Of a stretch of DNA of 64,000 nucleotides, positions 56,350 to 64,000 are shown piece by piece. The DNA comes from Shewanella benthica. Lineage in GTDB: Bacteria > Pseudomonadota > Gammaproteobacteria > Enterobacterales > Shewanellaceae. The first letter of the stretch is position 1. Every line of letters begins with the position of its first letter. The stretch covers positions 47,916 to 111,915 of the forward strand of contig JAKVHY010000019.1 in assembly GCA_023284085.1 (NCBI GenBank), read 5' to 3'. The position numbers were made by a program, and so were the translations under genes. The notes below the pieces were generated by a model that was not told the DNA's origin, ran no database searches, and saw only the letters and a program-made list of their open reading frames with translations.

Positions 56350-57993
56350 GTGAGAATCTGTGTGCTAACTCGTTTAAAAAACCCGACAGTCATTCAATTT
56401 ACCTTATTCATCTCCATTTTTTATGTTGCTGTATTTAATATTCCATTTTTTAGAATCGTACAAACAGGCATAGAAAAGCAGGGGGAAGTCGCCCCTTTAT
56501 TCATTGCAACGATTCCTCTGTTTTTAATTTTTGCCTTGAGTTTCCTCTTTTCATTATTTAGCGTTAAATACCTGTTAAAGCCCTTCTTTATTGGCGTCAC
56601 CTTGCTCTCCTCCAGCGTATTTTTCGCGGCGCTGCAATATGGTGTCGTGTTTGATTATGGGATGATTGAAAATACGGTACAGACGAATTCCGCTGAGGCA
56701 TTTACCTATATAAATGTTTCCTCTGTGATCAATTTCTTGTTAACGGGTTTATTGCCTTCATACTTGATATTCAAACTGAACATCAGGTATAAACCTGTGA
56801 TAACGGAGCTATTATACAAATTTGCATTCATGTTGTTAATGCTCGTTGGAATAGGGGTTATAGGTTTCTTTTATTATCAAAACTATGTGTCTTTTGGTCG
56901 AAATAACGATGAGCTGAAACGTTTTATCATACCGACTTATGTACTCGGATCGATCGCTAAATATACTAATATTAACTACTTACAGACCCCGCTCGAGTAT
57001 AAGCAGATAGGTTTAGATGCGGTTAATGAGACTCAAGATACGAACAAGAAACCTAATCTGGTGGTGATGGTTCTTGGCGAAACGGCCAGATCGATGAATT
57101 ATGAATATTATGGCTATGATAAGCCCACTAATCAGTATACAAAGCCATACGGCGTGACTGCATTTATGAATACGACGTCATGTGGGACGGCTACCGCAGT
57201 TTCTGTGCCTTGTATGTTTTCAAATATGAGCCGTAAAGACTATGATGCCCGGGAAGCCAAGGCGCAAGATGGTGTCATGGATGTATTGCAACATGGTGGC
57301 ATACAACTGCTTTGGTTCGATAACGACAGCGGCTGTAAAGGGGTATGCGATAGAGTGCCGCATCTTATCGTTAAGTTAGACAGTGATTCTAAGCTTTGTA
57401 ATGGGCAGTACTGTTTTGATCAGGTGCTATTAAATGAATTGGACAAAGCACTGGCAGGACTTAAGCACAAGGATTCCTTGCTGGTATTACATATCATAGG
57501 CTCACATGGCCCGACATATTACTTACGCTATCCGGAGGAACACAGAAAGTTTATCCCGGATTGTCAAAGAAGTGATATTCAAAACTGCAGTGATGAAGAG
57601 TTGATGAACACCTATGATAATACCATTCTTTATACCGACTATATTATTGCTCAAGTCGTCGAGAGGCTCATGTCTGAGCAAGATAGATACGATACCGGGA
57701 TGATCTATGTGTCGGATCATGGGGAATCTTTGGGTGAAAAAGGTATGTACCTCCATGGGGCACCTTATGCCATCGCCCCCGATGAACAGATAAAGGTCCC
57801 AATGTTGACCTGGTTTTCTGATGACTTTGCCGCTGATAATAATTTAGACCTGACTTGTCTCAAGGCTAGGGCTCGAGTCGGTGGCTTTTCTCATGACAAT
57901 ATTTTTGATTCTTTACTCGGAATAATGAACGTAAAATCAAAGGTATACGATAAAAAATTGGATATATTTAGCTCATGTAGGCTGCCTAAGTAA
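56350..57993 (+). CDS. eptA: Lipid A phosphoethanolamine transferase (EptA/MCR-type)
   Basis: 547-residue inner-membrane enzyme that transfers phosphoethanolamine from phosphatidylethanolamine to lipid A at the periplasmic face. Five N-terminal helices (about 15-180) are followed by the sulfatase-fold catalytic domain. The metal ligand Glu lies in VLGETARSMNYEYYGY and the Thr nucleophile in SCGTATAVSVPCMFS (about 277-291). Metal ligands His and Asp are in HIIGSHGPTYYLRYP and VSDHGESLGEKGMYLHG. Six or more Cys match the disulfide pattern of EptA/MCR. The start is GTG (another GTG at 56362 is possible), and SD is weak. Products of this family lower lipid A charge and can reduce polymyxin susceptibility. 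Confidence 0.93.
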   Translation: MRICVLTRLKNPTVIQFTLFISIFYVAVFNIPFFRIVQTGIEKQGEVAPLFIATIPLFLIFALSFLFSLFSVKYLLKPFFIGVTLLSSSVFFAALQYGVVFDYGMIENTVQTNSAEAFTYINVSSVINFLLTGLLPSYLIFKLNIRYKPVITELLYKFAFMLLMLVGIGVIGFFYYQNYVSFGRNNDELKRFIIPTYVLGSIAKYTNINYLQTPLEYKQIGLDAVNETQDTNKKPNLVVMVLGETARSMNYEYYGYDKPTNQYTKPYGVTAFMNTTSCGTATAVSVPCMFSNMSRKDYDAREAKAQDGVMDVLQHGGIQLLWFDNDSGCKGVCDRVPHLIVKLDSDSKLCNGQYCFDQVLLNELDKALAGLKHKDSLLVLHIIGSHGPTYYLRYPEEHRKFIPDCQRSDIQNCSDEELMNTYDNTILYTDYIIAQVVERLMSEQDRYDTGMIYVSDHGESLGEKGMYLHGAPYAIAPDEQIKVPMLTWFSDDFAADNNLDLTCLKARARVGGFSHDNIFDSLLGIMNVKSKVYDKKLDIFSSCRLPK

Positions 57994-58006
57994 GTAAATA
58001 ATTAAC

Positions 58007-58036
58007 AAAGAGGATGGCAACATCCTCTTTTTTGTT
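58007..58036 (+). terminator. Intrinsic terminator after eptA
   Basis: AAAGAGGATG (58007-58016), GCAA, CATCCTCTTT (58021-58030), T-run. Confidence 0.88.
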
Positions 58037-58134
58037 TATTGTCATGTTACTGTTGCTTTATTGTAACTGGGATTCTCTATTTATCGGGATCCCTATAACA
58101 CTCTACTTACAATCATTCATGGGGCAGTGGAAGC

Positions 58135-59166
58135 ATGAACTTAGCGAAACACCTAACAGATACGGAACTGTCTGCAAAAATCCTTAGGCATGCAGTACCT
58201 AAAATGTCTGAACTTAATATTCCCGTCACGCCGGTAAATTATGCTGTTTGGTATGAATATTATCTCGGGATTAATTTAGACCTTAAACGTGCAATCGATG
58301 GCCTTATCTCAAATGGAATCACTTTTTGTATGGAAGTGAATGATGGACTTCACAAGAATTTCATTCAAGAAAAATCAGCAGAAGTGATTGAGAATGTTCA
58401 AATTGAAACTCAAATCATCATCAATGCTTTATTCAGCAAAGTCAGTAGATTGACTCAAGGCACCGCCAGTTTTTCAGACACTTTATCTGACTTCAGCCAA
58501 GAGTTAAAACAAAAACCTGATGTCGAAGTCCTCAACACGCTGGTAAATAGCTTAGTCGATAATATAGAAGGCGTGATTTTAAGTAATAAGCAGATGCAAG
58601 GGAGCTTAAGCACTATGCGTGATGAGGTGAGCTCTTTAAAAATCGAAATGGAAAACCTCAATCTGGTTGCCATGACAGATCAACTCACATCACTTAACAA
58701 CCGACGCAGTTTCGAGGAAGAGGTGATGAAACACATGCAAGTGTTTACTCAAACTCAGTCTCCAAGTTGTTTGCTTTTAATCGATATCGACCATTTTAAA
58801 CTGTTTAATGACACCCATGGTCACTTAGTCGGGGATAAAGTGCTTGCCTATGTGGCATTAGCGTTGAAAAAAGCGGTGAAAGGGACCGATTTTGTTGCTC
58901 GATATGGAGGCGAAGAATTTGTTATCTTACTACCAAATACACGTCTAACAGACGCCTTGATAGTGGCCGAGCAATTACGTAAGGTGATTTCAGAACGTAA
59001 ATTATCCATAGGTAAGGATAAAAAATTATCTTTGGGGTCCATTAGCGTTTCTTTAGGAGTATCGACTCTCAATATCAGTGACGACCGTGAAAGCTATTTT
59101 GTCAGGGCCGATGAAGCCCTGTATCGTGCCAAGTCGTCGGGAAGGAACTGTGTTTGCAGCGAATAA
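58135..59166 (+). CDS. Soluble diguanylate cyclase (GGEEF)
   Basis: 343 residues without membrane segments. The N-terminal helical region (about 1-175), which includes PVTPVNYAVWYEYYLGINLDLKRAI, is of the kind found before many Shewanella and Vibrio GGDEF domains. A coiled coil of about 20 residues (MRDEVSSLKIEMENLNLV) leads into GGDEF (about 180-343). The signature YGGEEFVILLP is intact, with DIDHFKLFNDTHGHLVGDKVL. The position of the inhibitory RxxD site reads KGTD, so product inhibition at the I-site is probably absent. The signal sensed by the N-terminus is unknown. Monocistronic. Confidence 0.92.
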   Translation: MNLAKHLTDTELSAKILRHAVPKMSELNIPVTPVNYAVWYEYYLGINLDLKRAIDGLISNGITFCMEVNDGLHKNFIQEKSAEVIENVQIETQIIINALFSKVSRLTQGTASFSDTLSDFSQELKQKPDVEVLNTLVNSLVDNIEGVILSNKQMQGSLSTMRDEVSSLKIEMENLNLVAMTDQLTSLNNRRSFEEEVMKHMQVFTQTQSPSCLLLIDIDHFKLFNDTHGHLVGDKVLAYVALALKKAVKGTDFVARYGGEEFVILLPNTRLTDALIVAEQLRKVISERKLSIGKDKKLSLGSISVSLGVSTLNISDDRESYFVRADEALYRAKSSGRNCVCSE

Positions 59167-59212
59167 CCCTGAAGATATCAGACTTTAAGCCAGTCTGATA
59201 TCTTGTCACTGA

Positions 59213-61903
59213 CTATTTCAGTTGCATATCCATCTTGATCAAGCGCTCTTCCATATCGAACGTCACGGTAAAACCAAGACGTTTAGCTAGATTTGCCATG
59301 CTACGATTCTCAAACATGGTAAATCCTGTGAGTACTTGAGTATCATTAGTCTTGTAATAAGCGATCAGTTTTTCCAATAATAGCCTACCTAACCCTTGTC
59401 CTTGATGATCACTCCTCACCGCCATGGCAAACTCTGCTTCGGTATTATCCGGATCGATCGAGGCCCGTATTGCGCCTAAGGTAATATCTTCACCATCTTC
59501 GCCTTTGGACGTTGCAATAAAGGCCATCTCCCGGGCGTAATCGATTTGAGTTAGCACAGCCATCTCTTCGTGAGTCATTTTTGAACGGACACCGAAATAA
59601 CGTTTATACCTGTCTTCATCAGACAGAGAGTTGTCAAACGCCAGATGCTTAGGTTCATCTTCCGGCAAAATAGGCCTCAACATCACCTCTTGACCGTTTT
59701 TCAATGTTGCGACTTGCTCTAGCTCCTTCGGATAGGGAGAAATGGCGAGACGAGAGGCGTTATCGAGGGGATGCTCATTGAGCTGTATGTTTACATCTAA
59801 CATAGTAATATTTTCCCCCGCGCATAACACAGGGTTAAGATCGATACTGGCAATTTCGGGACAATCGATTACCAGATGAGAAATCTGTGTCAACATCACA
59901 CATAGTGCGTTCATATCCAGACCCAGAGGGAGATGACGATCTTTAAGTTTCTTAGTCTTCAGTGCCTGGATCACCATGTATCTTGCTAAGGTCATATTCA
60001 AGGGTGGCAGGGCTACCACTGCATCTGTTGAGGGCTCCCATTCAGAGCCTCCTTCGCCGAGTAAGATTGCTGGGCCAAAAACAGGATCATTGATGACCGC
60101 GACGCGGATCTCCTGTGCTCCGGCCGTTAATGCCATCTTCTGTACTAACAGTCCTTCGATACGTGCATCGGGGTTTGTGGATAACACGCGCTCTTTAATG
60201 GCGATTGCAGCCTGTATCACCTCTTCTTTATTGCTTAAGTTGAGCATGACTCCATGGACATCGGATTTATGATGTATATCGGGAGATTGCACCTTTAAGG
60301 CCACTGGGTAACCAATATTTTGTGCTATCACAGCTGCTGTGTGTGGATCTTGGGCGACATAGGTGTCTATGGTTTTTAATCCATAAGCACTTAAGATCTC
60401 TTGTGACTCATGGGTCTCTAAGATTTTTTTGCCCCGTGCTTTTGCTTTTGCTAGTGCGGATTTTGCTTTTAAAGCATCTGTTGGAATGTTATCCGGTATC
60501 GATTGAGGCACTTCCTGCAGGAGTTTCTGGTTTCTTCGGTACTCGACCATATGCATAAAGGCGCCAACGGCTCCCTCGGCTGTGCGGTATGTCGGCAGTC
60601 CAGCTTTATTAAACCGTTTACGTGCCTTATAAGCGGCATCTTCGCCACTCCAATTGGTGAGGATATTGACCCTATTTCTGTTGGGGTGTTTGGCTACCAT
60701 CTCAGCTAACCGATCGGCTATTTCGACGCTATCTCCTAGTGCCGAAGGCGAGTGGAGTACCAAGATAGCATCGGCTAATTGGCTGTTCATCATGATCTCT
60801 ACTGCCTTGGTATAGCGCTCCGCATCGGCGTCTCCGCCAATGTCTATCGGGTTTTGCCCAGACCAGGTCGAGGGGAGCAGTCGATTGAGGGCTTGGTAAG
60901 TTTCATCATCTAATGCTGCCGACTTCCCCCCCCTTAGCATGAGTTGATCTAAGGCGAGTACGGCGGGTCCGCCTCCATTTGTGATAATGGCCAACCGCTC
61001 ACCAAGAAGAGGGGAGGAGTGGGCTAAGGTTTCAACGGCAGCAAAGAGTTCGATTAAGTCATTGACTCTTAGCATACCGGCGCGCCTAAACGCGGCTTCA
61101 TAAACCGCATCGTTTCCCGTGAGTCCACCGGTATGTAGCTTGGCGGCATTAGTCCCCTCAAGGCTACGCCCAGATTTGATCACCAATATGGGTTTGTTAC
61201 GCGACGCCGCGCGTGCAGCTGAGAGGAAGTGGCGCTTCTCGTTAATGGAATCGATATAGAGCATGATTGCACTGGTGCGTGAATCTCTGCCTAAATAATC
61301 GAGAAGCTCATCAAAATCGATATCTGTGGTGTCACCCAGAGAAATAAAAGAGGAGAAGCCGATACCCTTATTATTGGCCCAATCGAGTACCGTAGTACAT
61401 ATTGCCGCCGATTGTGACACGAAGGCTATTTTCCCTGGTAAGGCGCTGGTATGAGCCAAACTGGCATTTAATCCTAAATTAGGCAGCATCATACCTAAAC
61501 TGTTTGGTCCAAGGAGCCGCATGCCATAGCGCTTGGCATTATTTTTGGCCAGTGTTAGCAGATCAATACCCATTTCATTTAACTGCTGACCCATACCCGA
61601 GGCATTGATTATCGCTGTCTTACAACCAAACTGAGCTAAGGTTTCGACTATGCCTGGTACCTTGTCGGCGGCGGTACAGATAATGGCTAAATCGGGTATC
61701 AATGGAAGAGCTTCAATATTGGGGTAGGCGAGGACACCGAGTACAGCTTGGTATTTTGGGGTTACCGGCATGATAGGACCGGAAAAACCGCCAGCGAGCA
61801 AGTTCCTCATGATGACGTTACCGGCACGTTTTTCTGTATTCGAGGCACCAATAATGGCTACTGATTTTGGGTTAAAGAGGCTATGTAACGTACGCTGACT
61901 CAT
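59213..61903 (-). CDS. patZ: Acyl-CoA synthetase-like/GNAT protein lysine acetyltransferase (PatZ/Pka type)
   Basis: 896 residues (E. coli PatZ/YfiQ 886). Domains: CoA-binding Rossmann (about 5-135, SVAIIGASNTEKRAGNVIMRNLL), succinyl-CoA-ligase-like (about 150-460, FVSQSAAICTTVLDWANNKGIGFSSFISLGD region), ATP-grasp (about 495-715, with YPVALKVQSPDIHHKSDVHGV and LLGEGGSEWE) and a C-terminal GNAT acetyltransferase (about 730-896, with HQGQGLGRLLLEKLIAYYK, the acetyl-CoA loop). This enzyme acetylates Lys of targets such as acetyl-CoA synthetase. The ADP-forming synthetase part usually lacks activity. Monocistronic. Confidence 0.93.
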   Translation of the reverse strand: MSQRTLHSLFNPKSVAIIGASNTEKRAGNVIMRNLLAGGFSGPIMPVTPKYQAVLGVLAYPNIEALPLIPDLAIICTAADKVPGIVETLAQFGCKTAIINASGMGQQLNEMGIDLLTLAKNNAKRYGMRLLGPNSLGMMLPNLGLNASLAHTSALPGKIAFVSQSAAICTTVLDWANNKGIGFSSFISLGDTTDIDFDELLDYLGRDSRTSAIMLYIDSINEKRHFLSAARAASRNKPILVIKSGRSLEGTNAAKLHTGGLTGNDAVYEAAFRRAGMLRVNDLIELFAAVETLAHSSPLLGERLAIITNGGGPAVLALDQLMLRGGKSAALDDETYQALNRLLPSTWSGQNPIDIGGDADAERYTKAVEIMMNSQLADAILVLHSPSALGDSVEIADRLAEMVAKHPNRNRVNILTNWSGEDAAYKARKRFNKAGLPTYRTAEGAVGAFMHMVEYRRNQKLLQEVPQSIPDNIPTDALKAKSALAKAKARGKKILETHESQEILSAYGLKTIDTYVAQDPHTAAVIAQNIGYPVALKVQSPDIHHKSDVHGVMLNLSNKEEVIQAAIAIKERVLSTNPDARIEGLLVQKMALTAGAQEIRVAVINDPVFGPAILLGEGGSEWEPSTDAVVALPPLNMTLARYMVIQALKTKKLKDRHLPLGLDMNALCVMLTQISHLVIDCPEIASIDLNPVLCAGENITMLDVNIQLNEHPLDNASRLAISPYPKELEQVATLKNGQEVMLRPILPEDEPKHLAFDNSLSDEDRYKRYFGVRSKMTHEEMAVLTQIDYAREMAFIATSKGEDGEDITLGAIRASIDPDNTEAEFAMAVRSDHQGQGLGRLLLEKLIAYYKTNDTQVLTGFTMFENRSMANLAKRLGFTVTFDMEERLIKMDMQLK

Positions 61904-61994
61904 TAGTGCTTCCTTTTATCACTGCGCGACTCACTTTCACACCAGTCACTTAAAAAATCATCTTGATGATCACATATTTAAGCAACGAGGTCTA

Positions 61995-62473
61995 ATACCA
62001 TTCCGAGTAAGTATCTGATCATTCAGCGGGAGTTCAAAGCGCTGTAGGCAAGGTCTATATATTGCTCCTGCAATATAGACATTCACCACATCCATGTGGC
62101 TTGCGAATGTTTGAAGCTAATAGTTATTCTCGGCAACAAGCTCCTGCGTTGCTCTCGATAATTGCTCCTGCATTATTCTACCTTCACCCGTCCATGGGCT
62201 CGTACCTCCTGCATCTAACCTCCATGGAAGGAGGAAATGTCTTATTTTGTATGGAACAAAATAGACCATGCAGTCGTATATCGAGAACAATCAACGTAGC
62301 ATAAAGGGCTTTGCCCTTTGCTTTAAACATCAGCCGCACTGCGTGAGGCTCTCAGTGTTTCCACTTCGGTGTTGCATTGACTTAAAAGGGAATAACCATT
62401 TCCTCATCAATGCGCCTTGAATTGAAAAAACTGAGAGTCTCTGAACTGACCAGATACTTATATGGAATGGTAT
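61995..62473 (+). mobile_element. MITE-like element, copy 2 (479 bp, with terminal inverted repeats)
   Basis: Left end (61995-62021) begins ATACCATTCC and contains TAAGTATCTGATCA. The right end (62447-62473) is its inverted copy with four mismatches in 27 bp. No transposase is present. The interior shares blocks with copies 1 and 3. No clear target-site duplication was found. Confidence 0.75.
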
Positions 62474-62798
62474 GATTCCATAACGGGCTAAATTTCAAAA
62501 TTCAACGCGATTGTTCAGTTGTAAAACTGTCGTGATTTTGCGACTTTCGTTTTGACTTTTATTCTATGATAGGAAACAACTTATATAGTGAAAATATAAT
62601 GGCCTGTAATGGAATGTAGCCACTTCTTATAAATGACACCTGTGTCAGGTTAGGACAAGGGGCTAAGTTGTGGTTTTTGCGTACTAGGTTTGTGATGGCT
62701 TCGGCAGTGCCATAAAGCGAATTTACGCCAATACTATACGATGATTACCATGAACTTGGTGGTATGCCCCCAATCTGTTTAATCGTGAAAACACCATC

Positions 62799-62893
62799 TT
62801 GAAAAAAGGAATAACCATTTCCTCAATAATGTGCCTTGAATTAAGAGTCCTGAGAGAGCTCTGAATTGATCATAAATTTAATGGCATGGGTAT
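62799..62893 (+). mobile_element. MITE-like element, copy 3 (right-end fragment)
   Basis: GGAATAACCATTTCCTCA, TGCCTTGAATT, then CTCTGAATTGATCA and a degraded ATGG-rich end match the right 95 bp of copy 2. Confidence 0.65.
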
Positions 62894-62923
62894 AATTTGC
62901 TGGGGGCTCTATGCTTCAGGCAC

Positions 62924-62946
62924 AAAAAACAGCTTTCGCTTGCTGT
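62924..62946 (-). terminator. Terminator of the tRNA-Val/fMet array
   Basis: On the minus strand ACAGC (62946-62942) pairs with GCTGT (62933-62929) followed by TTTTT. It lies downstream of the last tRNA-Val. Confidence 0.7.
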
Positions 62947-63134
62947 ATTTCTTTCTAGATAATTACTCAGGGGGGGATTATTTTATAAGGGCAGGGCAAG
63001 GGACTTCACTATTTCATGTATGAAAAGAGTGATAAGGAGTTAAATTCGAATTGTTTTATGTCGGTCGAGCTGGTGTGAGCATGATTTAAACACTGGATGC
63101 GTGGGGAAATGTTTAATAAGATTTACTAAAGAAT

Positions 63135-63211
63135 TGGTACAACCGAGTGGATTCGAACCACCGACCCCTACCATGTCAAGGTAGTGCTCTAACCAACTGA
63201 GCTACGGTTGT
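63135..63211 (-). tRNA. tRNA-Val(GAC), copy 1
   Basis: 77 nt including CCA. Anticodon loop TTGACAT gives GAC. Acceptor ACAACCG pairs with CGGTTGT. Last gene of the array. Confidence 0.96.
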
Positions 63212-63228
63212 ATTGTGTCTTTCAAAAT

Positions 63229-63305
<77 letters not shown>

Positions 63306-63349
63306 TCCGATAAACGCTATAAGTTGTTTTAATTCTGCTTATAAAGAAT

Positions 63350-63453
63350 TGGTTGCGGGAGCTGGATTACTTTTATAAAAGCAGGGCAACGACCTTCGCC
63401 TTGATTTCGTAAAGAGTTGAGTCCGAGTAGCTTTTATACTACTCCATCCCGCG
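63350..63453 (-). pseudogene. Disrupted tRNA-fMet copy
   Basis: Both ends match tRNA-fMet (acceptor strands GGTTGCGGGAGCTGGATT and CTCCATCCCGCG), but the length is 104 nt instead of 77. The T-loop, anticodon arm (no CAT) and D-arm are replaced by unrelated sequence including TTTTATAAAAGCAGGGC. It cannot fold as a functional tRNA. Confidence 0.85.
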
Positions 63454-63496
63454 TCCGATAAACGCATAAGTTATTTTGATTCTACTTATAAAGAAT

Positions 63497-63573
63497 TGGT
63501 ACAACCGAGTGGATTCGAACCACCGACCCCTACCATGTCAAGGTAGTGCTCTAACCAACTGAGCTACGGTTGT
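63497..63573 (-). tRNA. tRNA-Val(GAC), copy 2
   Basis: 77 nt including CCA, anticodon GAC, identical to copy 1. Confidence 0.96.
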
Positions 63574-63590
63574 ATTGTGTCTTTCAAAAT

Positions 63591-63667
<77 letters not shown>

Positions 63668-63711
63668 TCCGTCAAACGCTATAAGTTGTTTTAATTCTGC
63701 TTATAAAGAAT

Positions 63712-63788
63712 TGGTACAACCGAGTGGATTCGAACCACCGACCCCTACCATGTCAAGGTAGTGCTCTAACCAACTGAGCTACGGTTGT
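63712..63788 (-). tRNA. tRNA-Val(GAC), copy 3
   Basis: 77 nt including CCA, anticodon GAC, identical to copy 1. Confidence 0.96.
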
Positions 63789-63805
63789 ATTGTGTCTTTC
63801 AAAAT

Positions 63806-63882
<77 letters not shown>

Positions 63883-63926
63883 TCCGATAAACGCCATAAG
63901 TTGTTTTAATTCTGCTTATAAAGAAT

Positions 63927-64000
<74 letters not shown>

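Larger units (their letters stand above)
61904..63134. other. Non-coding region with MITE-like repeats and a tRNA-array terminator
   Basis: About 1.2 kb without a credible gene. It holds MITE copy 2 (61995-62473), a partial third copy (62799-62893) and the terminator at 62924-62946. A palindrome TGACAC-CT-GTGTCA lies at 62634-62647, and a segment at 62976-63040 is similar to the insertion in the broken tRNA-fMet. Confidence 0.6.

Noticed and set aside
62062..62304. 80-codon frame inside MITE copy 2
   Set aside because: Non-coding repeat DNA; the frame is not kept in copy 1.

Overview
This is a chromosomal window from a gammaproteobacterium, almost certainly a Shewanella or a close relative. 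That assignment is inferred from gene content and order: cmoA/cmoB, aspS-yebC-ruvCAB, rsxABCDGE-nth, a psrA-fadE pair, and pykA-hexR facing zwf-pgl-edd-eda, together with several c-di-GMP proteins, a rhombosortase and large tandem tRNA arrays. No rRNA, CRISPR array, prophage or complete transposase was seen.

Layout. 1-1416: cmoB (cut by the window edge) and cmoA, tRNA U34 modification. 1566-4364: membrane sensor with three periplasmic binding-protein domains and an unorthodox GGDEF domain. 4535-9394: aspS, yebC, ruvC, ruvA, ruvB. 9436-15314: an unusual chaperone-usher-like surface locus with three DUF4402-type subunits, a PapD-like chaperone and an usher that carries an N-terminal membrane anchor. 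15315-18540: a long regulatory gap holding a perfect CRP-type palindrome, then a TonB-dependent receptor. 18612-26039: gloA, a 27-residue membrane microprotein, nth and the rsx electron-transport operon. 26152-28056: degenerate GGDEF-EAL protein. 28173-28801: six tRNA-Asn genes. 28802-31851: a long gap with DnaA-box-like sites, then uvrB. 32006-35367: rhombosortase, queC, queE and a Cds1-like PLP enzyme. 35563-36315: five tRNA-Tyr genes. 36441-42898: hypothetical protein, YfcZ-family protein, GAF-PAS-GGDEF-EAL protein, YchJ, an NTF2-like secreted protein and an M2-family metallopeptidase lipoprotein. 43094-46040: psrA and fadE. 46506-53971: pykA, hexR and the Entner-Doudoroff/oxidative pentose phosphate operon. 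54511-59166: CDF metal exporter, MarR regulator, lipid A phosphoethanolamine transferase and a diguanylate cyclase. 59213-61903: PatZ/Pka-type protein acetyltransferase. 61904-63134: non-coding region with a 479-bp MITE-like element. 63135-64000: tRNA-Val/tRNA-fMet array with one wrecked tRNA-fMet copy.

How the parts fit. HexR-like palindromes lie before pykA, hexR and zwf, so the sugar catabolic block looks like one local regulon. A perfect inverted repeat sits at the psrA promoter, next to fadE. Four proteins touch c-di-GMP signalling; two have degenerate GGDEF motifs and are better read as sensors or adaptors, and two look catalytic. The least familiar parts are the DUF4402 chaperone-usher-like locus and the MITE-like repeat family, which has three copies in this window.
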